Shown here in pieces: positions 33,430-41,894 of a DNA stretch of 64,000 bases. The notes below the pieces were generated by a model. It saw only the letters and a program-made list of their open reading frames with translations. It was not told where the DNA came from and ran no database searches. Within the stretch, counting starts at the first letter, position 1. Each line of letters starts with the position of its first letter. Where the stretch lies: assembly GCA_040217155.1 (NCBI GenBank), contig JAVJNS010000029.1, positions 152,777 through 216,776 on the forward strand, written 5' to 3'. The stretch is from Pelagibius sp040217155. Its GTDB lineage: Bacteria > Pseudomonadota > Alphaproteobacteria > Kiloniellales > Kiloniellaceae. Position numbers and translations under genes: made by a program.

Positions 33430-34203
33430 TTACTCGTTCACATAGGTGTTGTGCAACTCGCCGATCCCCTCGATGGCGATGGTGACTTCATTGCTCGGCG
33501 CCTTCATGGAGCCGACGCCGATCGAGGTGCCGCAGGCGATGACGTCGCCGGGCATCAGGGTCATGTCGTGGGACAGCAGGCTGACCAGCTTGTGCGGCGG
33601 AACGATCATGTCCGCCACCGGATAGTTCTGCCGCTCGTCGCCGTTCAGGACGGTGCGCACCGCGAGGCCCAGGGGATCGATGTCGCTGTTGATGAAGGGG
33701 CCGAAGGCGCCGAAGCCGTCGAAGCTCTTGGCGCGGGTCCACTGCGCGAAGGTCGGGTCTTTCTGGATGATCTTCGCTGCCGTCACGTCGTTCACGCAGG
33801 TGTAGCCGAAGATGTGTTCGGCGGCCTGGCTTTCGGGGATCGCCGTCGCGCGCTTGCCGATGACGATACCCAGTTCGCCCTCGTAGACCACTGGGCCGTC
33901 GTAGCTCTTGGGACGGCGGATCGTGGTGCCGGGGGCGGTAAAGGCATTGGGCGCCTTCAGGAGGAAGAGCGGCTCGGGCGGCTCGGCGACCTCCAGCTTG
34001 GCCGCCAGGGCGTGGAAGTTGTTCCACAGGCAGATGAACTTGGTGGGCTCGCAGGGCGTGAGCAATTCGACCTCCGACAGTTTCACGCTTTTGCCCGTCG
34101 CCGCGGCGCCATCGAAAAGGTCGCCGCTGAAAACCTTCAGGCTGTCGCCTTCGACCTGGCCGTAGCCGACCGTGCCGCCGCGGCTGAATCTCGCCCAGCG
34201 CAT
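33430..34203 (-). CDS. Fumarylacetoacetate hydrolase family protein
   Basis: A 257-residue protein of the FAH fold. Metal-binding acidic residues appear in PVVYEGELGIVIGKRA (E-x-E) and CVNDVTAAKIIQ (ND). PGDVIACGTSIGVGS is the typical C-terminal block. Family members hydrolyse, decarboxylate or hydrate 2-oxo acids. It starts with ATG 34203 and is 11 bases upstream of the PanE-like gene in the minus-strand operon. The exact reaction cannot be assigned. Confidence 0.87.
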   Translation of the reverse strand: MRWARFSRGGTVGYGQVEGDSLKVFSGDLFDGAAATGKSVKLSEVELLTPCEPTKFICLWNNFHALAAKLEVAEPPEPLFLLKAPNAFTAPGTTIRRPKSYDGPVVYEGELGIVIGKRATAIPESQAAEHIFGYTCVNDVTAAKIIQKDPTFAQWTRAKSFDGFGAFGPFINSDIDPLGLAVRTVLNGDERQNYPVADMIVPPHKLVSLLSHDMTLMPGDVIACGTSIGVGSMKAPSNEVTIAIEGIGELHNTYVNE

Positions 34204-34338
34204 ACTTTCTCCTCCGAATGAATTTTTTGCAGCTTAACACTGAAAGGAGCCGCTGCCGACCGGTCAAATCGGCCCGAAAAGCAGACCAGTCCGATGGGCG
34301 TTGATGGCCCTTGGCCGCGGCGCCACTACCTCTTCGCT

Positions 34339-34374
34339 GCCGTCCCGGCATCAAGTGCCGTCCCGGCATCAAGT
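34339..34374. repeat. 18-bp direct tandem repeat in a 211-bp spacer
   Basis: GCCGTCCCGGCATCAAGT occurs twice in a row, followed by a partial third start (GCCGGGG). Each unit holds the small dyad CCCGGCATCAAGTGCCGGG across unit borders, so the pair can form a hairpin. It lies in the gap between the class V aminotransferase and FAH genes (34204-34414). Confidence 0.8.
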
Positions 34375-34414
34375 GCCGGGGCGGCTGCCATTGCACGGCG
34401 AAGGCGCGGACTTC

Positions 34415-35644
34415 TCAGAGCGACTGATCCAGCGCCTGGATCAGCTTGTCGATCTCCTGCGGCGATGTGTAGTGCACGAAGGAGACGCGCAGCACGCCGG
34501 CCTCCGGGTCGAGGCCGAGCGCCTCGACCAGGCGGTAGGCGTAGAAGTGGCCGGCGCCGGCGGCGATGCCGCGCCCGGTGAGGCCATCCAAGACCTCCAC
34601 CGCCGGTTTGTTCTTGCAATGGATCGCCACCGTCGGCGCGCGCTCTGCCGGGTTGGCCGGCCCGAGCACGCGCAGGTCGTTGCGCTGGCGCAGCCAGTCG
34701 AGCAGCGGCGCCGCCAAAGCCTGCTCCTGGCCACGCATCAGGCCATGGACGCGCCGCCCGCGTTCGGCGGCTTCGACCTCGTCGTCGAAGTGATGGGCGT
34801 GCAACGCGTCGAAGTAGTCGGCGATACCGGCCGAGGCGGCGATCTGCGCGTGGTCCGGTCCCGCCGGGGTCAGTCTTTTGGTGATGATGCCCGCGTTGAA
34901 GAAGTGCGCCTGGTTGGGCAGGCGCTCGGCCAGCGCCTTCTTCACCACCATGAGGCCCTGGTGTGGCCCGTAGGTCTTGTAGAGCGAGAACAGGTAGATG
35001 TCGGCGCCCAAAGCCGGCATGTCGGGAAATCCGTGCGGCGCGTAGGAGACGCCGTCGACCACCGTCACCGCGCCGGCCGCGTGCGCCTTGGCGCAGATCT
35101 CCGCCACCGGGTTGATGTGGCCGACGATGTTGGAACAGTGCGGAAAGCAGACCACGCGGGTCTTGCCGCTGAGCAGCTTCTCCAGGCCGGCGGGATCGAG
35201 CTTGCCGCTCTCCGGGTCGACCTGCCACTTGCGTACTTCGATGCCGCTCGTGGCGAGCCGCCGCCAGGCGCCGGAGTTGGCTTCGTGGTCCTGGTTGGTC
35301 ACCACGATCTCGTCGCCCGGCGCCAGCAGTTCGCGGAAGGCCTGGGCCAGCACGTAGCTGTTCTGGGTCGTTGAGGGGCCGAAGTGCACTTCGTCGGCGG
35401 CGACGTTGAGATAGCCAGCGAGGCGTGCGCGAGCCTCGTCCATCTCCTCGCCGGCACGCCGGGAAGCCGGGAAGGGACCATAGGGCTGCACCTTGGTCTC
35501 GCGGTAGAAGCGCGTGAGGCGCTCGATCACCGGCCGGCATGCGTACGAACCTCCGGCGTTCTCGAAGAAGGCCCAGTCTTTCAGCGAGGGCTCGGCGAAG
35601 GCGGGGAACAGCGAACGGACGAAGGCGAGGTCGAGGGAGGGCAA
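34415..35644 (-). CDS. PLP-dependent aminotransferase class V (cysteine desulfurase-like)
   Basis: A 409-residue fold-type I PLP enzyme. The N-terminal FFENAGGSYACRPVIERL, NQDHEANSGAWRRLA, the Asp in AVTVVDGVSYAPHGF and the Schiff-base Lys in YLFSLYKTYGPHQGLM match the IscS/isopenicillin epimerase-like group. No active-site Cys loop of a true NifS is obvious. It may act as a lyase, epimerase or transaminase on a catabolic intermediate. The start is TTG 35644, the only candidate near the next gene, 25 bases from the cytosine deaminase stop. Confidence 0.85.
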   Translation of the reverse strand: MPSLDLAFVRSLFPAFAEPSLKDWAFFENAGGSYACRPVIERLTRFYRETKVQPYGPFPASRRAGEEMDEARARLAGYLNVAADEVHFGPSTTQNSYVLAQAFRELLAPGDEIVVTNQDHEANSGAWRRLATSGIEVRKWQVDPESGKLDPAGLEKLLSGKTRVVCFPHCSNIVGHINPVAEICAKAHAAGAVTVVDGVSYAPHGFPDMPALGADIYLFSLYKTYGPHQGLMVVKKALAERLPNQAHFFNAGIITKRLTPAGPDHAQIAASAGIADYFDALHAHHFDDEVEAAERGRRVHGLMRGQEQALAAPLLDWLRQRNDLRVLGPANPAERAPTVAIHCKNKPAVEVLDGLTGRGIAAGAGHFYAYRLVEALGLDPEAGVLRVSFVHYTSPQEIDKLIQALDQSL

Positions 35645-35669
35645 AACGATTTCCTTGCGATGTCGAAAC

Positions 35670-36938
35670 TTACTTGAGGAAATCGATAGCCTGATTGCCC
35701 AGCACCTTCAACTGACTCTCCACTTTGGGAGTCTCGGCGATCACCTTGCCGCGGCGGATGACGGTGAGGCGGGCGGGCTTCAGGCGCAGGGCCTCCAACA
35801 CGTCGCCGGCCTGCAGCACCACCATGTCGGCGTGGCAGCCGGGCGCGAGGCCATAGCCTTCGAGCTGCAGGGTTTTCGCGCCGTTCTCGGTGACCGCGGC
35901 GAAGCAGGCCTTCTGTTCCTCGACCCCCGTCATCTGTGCGACGTGGAGTCCCATGTGCGCTACCTCCAGCATGTCGTGGCTGCCCAGGGGGTACCAGGGG
36001 TCCATCACGCAGTCGTGCCCGAAGGCGACGTTGATGCCTTGCTCGAGCAGTTCCTTCACCCGGGTCATGCCGCGGCGCTTGGGGTAGCTGTCGTGACGGC
36101 CCTGGATGGTGATGTTGATGAGCGGGTTGGCGACAGCGTGGACCTCCGCTTCCTTCATCAGCGCCATCAGCTTGGTGACGTAGTAGTTGTCCATGGAGTG
36201 CATGGAGGTGAGGTGGGAGCCGGTGACCCGGCCCTGCAGCCCGAGGCGCTGTGTCTCGTAGGTCAGGCTCTCGATGTGGCGCGACAGCGGGTCGTCGGTC
36301 TCGTCGCAGTGCATGTCGACCTTGAGGCCGCGTTCGGCGGCGATCTCGCAGAGCTGGCGCACCGATTCCGCGCCGTCGGCCATGGTCCGTTCGAAGTGCG
36401 GAATGCCGCCGACCAGGTCGACGCCCTTATCGAGGGCGCGCTTCAGGTTCTCCGGCGACTTCGCGTAGCGCAGGTAGCCGTCCTGCGGGAAGGCGACCAG
36501 TTGCAGGTCGATCCAGTCCTTGACCTCCTCGCGCACCTCGAGAAGGGCGTCCACGGCCAGCAGGCGATCATCGCAGATGTCGACGTGGCTGCGGATCGCC
36601 AGGGTGCCCTTGGCGACGGACCAGCGGCAGAGGGCGAGGGCGCGTTGCTTGATCGCCGCGACGGTCAGCTCCGGCTTCAGCTCGCCCCAGAGGGCGATGC
36701 CCTCCAGCAGGGTGCCGCTCTTGTTGAGTCGCGGCAGGCCGAGGCTCAAGGTCGCGTCCATGTGGAAGTGGCTGTCGACGAAGGGCGGTGTGACCAGATA
36801 GCCGCCGGCGTCGATGGTCTCGCGCGCTTCGCCCTCGATGTTCGGGCGGAGCTCGGCGATGCGGCCGTCCTTCACCGCGATGTCCTGCCCGGTGTCGCCG
36901 GAGGGCAGGGTGGCGTTGCGGAGAATGAGGTCGAGCAT
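35670..36938 (-). CDS. codA: Cytosine deaminase-type amidohydrolase
   Basis: A 422-residue metal-dependent hydrolase that converts cytosine to uracil, feeding the reductive pathway. Metal ligands are in PFVDSHFHMDATLSL near residue 55, GLKVDMHCDETDDP (His and the catalytic Glu) and VAFGHDCVMDPWYPLG (metal Asp). These match CodA rather than plain dihydroorotase types. It lies between nucleoside permeases and the class V enzyme in the minus-strand operon. Isocytosine or other amino-pyrimidines are possible substrates. Confidence 0.9.
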   Translation of the reverse strand: MLDLILRNATLPSGDTGQDIAVKDGRIAELRPNIEGEARETIDAGGYLVTPPFVDSHFHMDATLSLGLPRLNKSGTLLEGIALWGELKPELTVAAIKQRALALCRWSVAKGTLAIRSHVDICDDRLLAVDALLEVREEVKDWIDLQLVAFPQDGYLRYAKSPENLKRALDKGVDLVGGIPHFERTMADGAESVRQLCEIAAERGLKVDMHCDETDDPLSRHIESLTYETQRLGLQGRVTGSHLTSMHSMDNYYVTKLMALMKEAEVHAVANPLINITIQGRHDSYPKRRGMTRVKELLEQGINVAFGHDCVMDPWYPLGSHDMLEVAHMGLHVAQMTGVEEQKACFAAVTENGAKTLQLEGYGLAPGCHADMVVLQAGDVLEALRLKPARLTVIRRGKVIAETPKVESQLKVLGNQAIDFLK

Positions 36939-36966
36939 TCAGATTTCTCCGTGCAGGCGCTTCACG

Positions 36967-37067
36967 CTTCGCGACGGTCCCCCAAAACGCTTTTGGGCGA
37001 CCTCCTCAGGGTGAGGCTCTACTGCTCCCTCATCCTGAGGAGCGGTGCGACGCGGCGCGTCACGAAG
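36967..37067. repeat. Cruciform intergenic repeat, copy 2
   Basis: Outer arms CTTCGCGACG (36967-36976) and CGTCACGAAG (37058-37067) and inner arms CTCAGGGTGAGG (37005-37016) and CCTCATCCTGAG (37028-37039) give the same plan as copy 1 at 32278. An additional perfect 7-bp stem CCCAAAA/TTTTGGG (36981-36997) sits in the left arm. It lies in the operon between the permease and codA genes. Confidence 0.75.
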
Positions 37068-37081
37068 GAGGGGCGACAGCT

Positions 37082-38023
37082 TCATCGTTCCCCCTTGCGG
37101 AAGGGCACCAGCAGGGCCTTGGGATAAGCCGCCCGCCGCGACATCACGATCATCGCCAGGATGCTCAGCACGTAGGGCATCATGAGGAAGAACTGATAAG
37201 GGATAAAGGCGGAGGAGGCCTGCTGCACGCGGATCTGCAGCGCCTCGAAGGCGGCGAACAGCAGCGCGCCGGCCAGCGCCTTGCCGGGCCGCCAGGAAGC
37301 GAAGATCACCAGGGCGATGCAGATCCAGCCGCGCCCGTTGATCATGCCGATGTAGAAGGCGTCGAACACCGAGATGGTGAGGAAGGCGCCGCCGACCGCC
37401 ATGAAGGCGCTGCCCAGCATCACGGCGGCGGTGCGCAGGCGATGCACGTCGATACCCTGGGCCTCGACCGCCAGGGGGTTCTCGCCGACCATGCGCACCG
37501 CGAGGCCGAGCGGGGTGCGGTAGAGCCCGTAGGCGACGACCGGCACCAGGACGAAGGCGAGATACGTGAGCGGGCTCTGGGTGAACAGCACCTCGCCGAC
37601 ATAGGGAATGTCCGACAGGCCGGGGATCGGCAGCGGCTTGAAGGGATCGATCTTCGGCGGTGTGGTGACATTGGGCAGCAGCATGCGGAAGGCGAAATAG
37701 CTGAGCGACGCGGCCAGCAGGGTAATGCCGATGCCGGTGACGTGTTGGGAGAGACCCAGGTAGACACTGAAGATGGCGTGCAGCAGGCCGAAGAGGGCGC
37801 CGGCGGCGGCCGCCACCAGCACCGCGGTCCAGAGGTCGCCGCCCTGGTAGACCCAGTACCAGGCGACCATGGCGCCCATGGTCATGATGCCTTCGATGCC
37901 GAGATTGAGGACCCCGGCGCGCTCGCAAATCAGCTCGCCCAGGGTGCCGAAAATCAGCGGCGTCGCCATGCGCACCAGCGCGCTCCAGAAACCCAGCGTG
38001 ATAAAGATGTCGAGCAGTTCCAT
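37082..38023 (-). CDS. Nucleoside-type ABC transporter permease (NupQ/YufQ-like)
   Basis: A 313-residue permease of the BPD_transp_2 family with eight to nine hydrophobic segments. It contains GTLGELICERAGVLNLGIEG, GMGAMVAWYW-type and VRMVGENPLAVEAQGIDVH, the standard set of simple-sugar and nucleoside permeases. It pairs with the permease at 38036. It probably takes up nucleosides or bases that the nearby dihydropyrimidinase and CodA process. Confidence 0.9.
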   Translation of the reverse strand: MELLDIFITLGFWSALVRMATPLIFGTLGELICERAGVLNLGIEGIMTMGAMVAWYWVYQGGDLWTAVLVAAAAGALFGLLHAIFSVYLGLSQHVTGIGITLLAASLSYFAFRMLLPNVTTPPKIDPFKPLPIPGLSDIPYVGEVLFTQSPLTYLAFVLVPVVAYGLYRTPLGLAVRMVGENPLAVEAQGIDVHRLRTAAVMLGSAFMAVGGAFLTISVFDAFYIGMINGRGWICIALVIFASWRPGKALAGALLFAAFEALQIRVQQASSAFIPYQFFLMMPYVLSILAMIVMSRRAAYPKALLVPFRKGER

Positions 38024-38035
38024 CGCCGTTGTCTC

Positions 38036-39085
38036 CTAACGCAGCCGCGGACGAAAGCGCACGAAGAGCACGCTCGCCAGCACCAGGAGCAGGGCCGTGG
38101 CGGTGAGCACGTCGGCCAGATAGTTGGAGATCGACATGGCCCGGCTCATGGCGTCGGCGCCGTTGTAGATGGCGGCGATGAAAATGGCCGAGGCGATGAC
38201 GCCCAGGGGATGCAGGCCCGCCAGCATGGCCACCGCGATGCCGGTGTAGCCGAAGCCCGGCGAGATATCGAGCGTGAGATAACCCTTCAGGCCGGCCAGT
38301 TCGCCGACCCCGGCCATGCCCGCCAGACCGCCGGAAAGCAGTGCCGTGCGCAGTACCGTGGCGCCGATGGGAATGCCGGCGAAGGCAGCCGCTTCGGGAT
38401 TGTGGCCGACGGCGCGGATCTGGAATCCCCATTTGGAAAAGCGGATGAAGCCCCAGGCGAATATGGCGAAGGCCACCGCCCAGATCAGGCCGCTGTGCAG
38501 GCGCATGCGCGGGATTAGTGGGCTCAGCACACCCTCGTCGATGATCGGCGCCGCCTGCGGCCAGCCCATGGCGAGGGGATCCTTCCACGGCCCGAAAAGC
38601 AGGTAGTTGGCGAAGAGAATGATGATGAAGTTCAACAGCAGGGTGGTCACCACCTCGTCGACGCGCAGCTTCAGCTTGAGGATTACCGGCAGCAGCAGCA
38701 GCAGACCGCCGGCGATGGCGCCGACCAGGAACAGGAAGGGCACCATGAGCAGCGGCGGTAGGGTGACGAGGCCGGTGCCGAAGTAGGTGGCGGCGAGGGC
38801 GCCGGCATAGAGCTGTCCTTCGCCGCCGATGTTCCACAGCTTGGCGCGAAAGGCGACGGCGGCGGCCAAACCGGTGAAGATCAGCGGCGCGGCGCGGGTC
38901 ATTGTCTCGGTGGCGGCGAAGGTCGAGCCGAAGGCCCCCTTCAGCAGGGCCGCGTAGGCGGGCAGGATCGGCGCGCCGGCCCAGAGGATCAGCAGGGCGC
39001 AGAGGGCGAAGGCCAGCGCGATGGCGCCGACCGGCGCAACGATGTTCAGCCACAAGGGAACGCGCTCGCGGGGCTCAAGCCGCAT
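38036..39085 (-). CDS. Nucleoside-type ABC transporter permease (NupP/YufP-like)
   Basis: A 349-residue permease of the BPD_transp_2 family. FRAKLWNIGGEGQLYAGALA, ILKLKLRVDEVVTTLLLNFI and FQIRAVGHNPEAAAFAGIPI are typical. It overlaps the ATPase gene stop by 11 bases and is followed 12 bases later by the second permease. Confidence 0.9.
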   Translation of the reverse strand: MRLEPRERVPLWLNIVAPVGAIALAFALCALLILWAGAPILPAYAALLKGAFGSTFAATETMTRAAPLIFTGLAAAVAFRAKLWNIGGEGQLYAGALAATYFGTGLVTLPPLLMVPFLFLVGAIAGGLLLLLPVILKLKLRVDEVVTTLLLNFIIILFANYLLFGPWKDPLAMGWPQAAPIIDEGVLSPLIPRMRLHSGLIWAVAFAIFAWGFIRFSKWGFQIRAVGHNPEAAAFAGIPIGATVLRTALLSGGLAGMAGVGELAGLKGYLTLDISPGFGYTGIAVAMLAGLHPLGVIASAIFIAAIYNGADAMSRAMSISNYLADVLTATALLLVLASVLFVRFRPRLR

Positions 39086-40655
39086 GGCCGTGCCTCCCCC
39101 TGCGGTTCTGGAATTCGCCGTGGCCGGACATCAGCAGGCCCAGGGCGGTCATGTCCGCTTCCTCGACCGCCACCGGCGTCGAGAGGCGGCCCTGGTAGAG
39201 CACGGCGATGCGGTCGGAGACCTGCAGCAGTTCTTCAAGGTCCTCGGAAATCAGGATGATGCCGGCGCCAGCGGCGCGGGCCTCGAACAGCAGGCGCTGC
39301 ACGGCGGCGGCGGCCCCGACGTCGAGGCCGCGGGTCGGCTGGTTGGCGAGGATGATTCTTGGCTCCTCGCTCAACACCCGGGCCAGGATGACCTTCTGCA
39401 TGTTGCCGCCCGACAACGCCCGGGTGGCGGTCTGCGGCGCCGCGCCGCGGATGTCGAAGCGCTCGATCAGGGCCTTGGCGTGACGCCGGATGACGCCGCC
39501 GCGCAGCACGCCGAAGCTGCAGAAACGCGGCGACCCCGGCGCTTCCAGGATGAGGTTCTCCTCGACACTCAGGTCGCCGACCACGCCGACGGCGTGACGG
39601 TCTTCGGGAATGCGCCCGACGCCGCGGCGTTGCATCTCAAGCGGTGACGTTTCCTTCACGCGCGCGCCGAGGATCTCAAAGCTGCCATCGTCCGGCAGCC
39701 GCAGTCCCGAGATGAGACCCGCCAAAGCGCTCTGGCCGTTGCCGGAAACCCCGGCGATACCGAGGATCTCGCGGCCGCAGAGCAGCATGTGCAGGTCGTC
39801 GAGTAGCGGTTGGCCGCCGCCGCCGTAGAGCGTGACGCCGGCCATTTGCATCACCACCGGGCCTAATGGCTGCGGCTCGCGCTCGGGCAGGGTGACGGCA
39901 TGGCCGACCATGGCCTGGGCCAGGCTCTCCTTGCTGCTCTCGGCGATGGGAAAGTCGCCGACAAGCTTGCCGAGGCGCAGCACCGCGACACGGTCCGCCA
40001 CCGCCATGACCTCGTTCAGCTTGTGGGAGATGAAGATGATGGAGAGCCCCTCGGCCACCATGGTCTTCAGGGTGTCGAAGAGGGTCTCGACTTCGGCCGG
40101 CGCGAGGACGGCGGTGGGCTCGTCGAGGATCAGCACCCGGGCGCCGCGGTAGAGCGCCTTGAGGATCTCGACGCGCTGGCGCTCGCCGACCGATAGGTCG
40201 CGGACCAGGCGCCTGGGATCGACCATAAGGCCGAAGTGCTCGGCCAGTTCCTCGATGCGCCGGCGCGCCCTGCCGCTGTTCTGCCGCGGTCCCCAGAGGG
40301 ACTCCGTCCCGAGCACGATGTTGTCCAGGACCGAGAGGTTGTCGCCCAGGGTGAAGTGCTGGTGGACCATGCCGATGCCGGCGGCGATGGCGGCCTTTGG
40401 CGAGCCCGTGGGCAGGCGCCGCCCAAAGGCTTCGATATGGCCTTCGTCGGCGACGTAGTGCCCGAAGAGGATCGACATGAGGGTGGTCTTGCCGGCGCCG
40501 TTCTCGCCGAGCAGGGCCAGGATTTCCCCCGGCTGGAGATCCAGGGAGATGCCGTCGTTGGCGGTCAGCGCTCCGAAGCGCTTGGTGATTCCGCTCAGGC
40601 GCAACACCACCCCGGCGCCGGCGCGCCCCGGCGCGGAGTCTTCAGCCTCTGGCAT
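39075..40655 (-). CDS. Nucleoside-type ABC transporter ATPase, two ABC domains (NupO/YufO-like)
   Basis: A 526-residue tandem ATPase. The first domain has Walker A LLGENGAGKTTLMSIL near residue 50, signature DLSVGERQRVEILKAL and Walker B VLILDEPTAVL. The second has a degenerate P-loop (GIAGVSGNGQSALAGLISG), signature ALSGGNMQKVILARVL and RIILANQPTRGLDVGA, as in other RbsA/YufO types. It energises the two BPD_transp_2 permeases. It starts after the intercistronic hairpin at 40740. Confidence 0.93.
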   Translation of the reverse strand: MPEAEDSAPGRAGAGVVLRLSGITKRFGALTANDGISLDLQPGEILALLGENGAGKTTLMSILFGHYVADEGHIEAFGRRLPTGSPKAAIAAGIGMVHQHFTLGDNLSVLDNIVLGTESLWGPRQNSGRARRRIEELAEHFGLMVDPRRLVRDLSVGERQRVEILKALYRGARVLILDEPTAVLAPAEVETLFDTLKTMVAEGLSIIFISHKLNEVMAVADRVAVLRLGKLVGDFPIAESSKESLAQAMVGHAVTLPEREPQPLGPVVMQMAGVTLYGGGGQPLLDDLHMLLCGREILGIAGVSGNGQSALAGLISGLRLPDDGSFEILGARVKETSPLEMQRRGVGRIPEDRHAVGVVGDLSVEENLILEAPGSPRFCSFGVLRGGVIRRHAKALIERFDIRGAAPQTATRALSGGNMQKVILARVLSEEPRIILANQPTRGLDVGAAAAVQRLLFEARAAGAGIILISEDLEELLQVSDRIAVLYQGRLSTPVAVEEADMTALGLLMSGHGEFQNRRGRHGHAA

Positions 40656-40739
40656 TCAAATCCCCCTAAGGTCCGGAAAATTCAGGACCCGGCAGTCACC
40701 GCTCAAGGTACTTGGGCGGCGATCATAGCTCAAGCGACA

Positions 40740-40771
40740 CGGGGCGGTCCCCAAAACTTGGCACCGCCCCG
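40740..40771 (-). other. Intercistronic hairpin between BMP protein and ATPase genes
   Basis: CGGGGCGGT (40740-40748) and ACCGCCCCG (40763-40771) form a perfect 9-bp stem with a 14-base loop in the 151-bp gap. There is no T-run, so it is likely an RNA-stabilising or partially terminating stem that lets the binding protein be made in excess of the ATPase. Confidence 0.6.
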
Positions 40772-40806
40772 GAATTGCTCTGACCACGGCAGGGATGACC
40801 GCTGCC

Positions 40807-41859
40807 TCAGTAGGTCGATTTCGGCTCCTCGTCGTTGATTTCCACGACCAGTTCGCCGGCTTTGATCTGCTGTGCCAGGGCGGCGACCTTGGCTTTGGTC
40901 TCCGCCGGAATCTTGGCGTCGAACTCGTAGAAGGGCGAAAGCGAGGCGCCGCCGGCCTTCATCATGGTCCACTCCTTGTAGTCCTCGGCCTTGAAGGTGC
41001 CGGCCTTGACCTGCTCGATGGCGTGGTTGATCGCCGGCTCCATGTGCCAGAGGGCGGAGGCCACCACCACATCGGTGCCGTTCTCGGCCTTGTTCATGTC
41101 GTTGACGTTGCCGAAGGCGATGATGCCTTTCTCGCGGGCCGCATCGACCACGCCGGCGCGCTCGGCATAGAGCACGTCGACACCGGACTCGACCTGGGCG
41201 AAGGCGAACTCCTTGGCCTTGGGCGGGTCGTACCAGGACCCGATGAAGGAGACCTTGAACTCGACGTCGGGATTGACCGAGCGGGCGCCGGCCATGAAGG
41301 CATGGAACAGCCGGTTGACCTCGCCGATGGCGTGACCGCCGACCATGCCGATCTTGTTGGTCTTGGTCATGGTCCCGGCCACCACGCCCATCAGGTAGCA
41401 GGGTTCGTGGATCCAGTTGTCGAAGACCGAGAAGTTGGAGCCGTGCGGGCCGCCCGGGTCGCCCATCAGGAAGGCGACATTGGGGTAGTCATCGGCCACC
41501 TTGCGGGCCTCGCGGCTGATGCCGAAGGCTTCGCCGACGACCAGACCGACGCCGCTTTCCGCGTACTCGCGCATGACGCGCACGTAGTCGGTGTTCGGCA
41601 CCTTTTCGGAGAAACTGTACTCGATCTCGCCGCGTTCCTTGGCGGCGCTCAGGGCGCGGTGCAGCGTGCCCACCCACTTCTGCTGGATCGGCACGGTGTA
41701 GATGCCGGCGACCTTCAGCTTTGCCTGGGCCCTGGCCCCCTGGCCGCCGAGCCCGAGAACGGCGGCGGCGAGTGTCAGGCCACAGACTCCCAAGGCCGAA
41801 CGCCGGCTCATGGCTCCTTCGAACAATGCTTTCCCGCTTCCCTGTTTTAGAGAACTCAT
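40807..41859 (-). CDS. BMP-family ABC transporter substrate-binding protein (nucleoside/base)
   Basis: A 350-residue PnrA/BMP-type binding protein. A twin-arginine-like or Sec signal (MSRRSALGVCGLTLAAAVLG at residues 17-36) is preceded by ~16 residues, so ATG at residue 17 is an alternative start. The mature part shows VGGHAIGEVNRLFHAFMAGA, the BMP signature region, and VLYAERAGVVDAAREKGIIA. It delivers purine or pyrimidine nucleosides to the permeases downstream. It lies 35 bases after the dihydropyrimidinase gene. Confidence 0.9.
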   Translation of the reverse strand: MSSLKQGSGKALFEGAMSRRSALGVCGLTLAAAVLGLGGQGARAQAKLKVAGIYTVPIQQKWVGTLHRALSAAKERGEIEYSFSEKVPNTDYVRVMREYAESGVGLVVGEAFGISREARKVADDYPNVAFLMGDPGGPHGSNFSVFDNWIHEPCYLMGVVAGTMTKTNKIGMVGGHAIGEVNRLFHAFMAGARSVNPDVEFKVSFIGSWYDPPKAKEFAFAQVESGVDVLYAERAGVVDAAREKGIIAFGNVNDMNKAENGTDVVVASALWHMEPAINHAIEQVKAGTFKAEDYKEWTMMKAGGASLSPFYEFDAKIPAETKAKVAALAQQIKAGELVVEINDEEPKSTY

Positions 41860-41894
41860 GCCCCCAACTCCCTGTTTTTGGATTTATTCAAACG

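Noticed and set aside
34250..34268. Possible fifth RutR-like site upstream of the FAH gene
   Set aside because: Only one half (GGTCA) is good. The other half does not fit at the 4-bp spacing, and the location is inside the operon region rather than at a divergent promoter.
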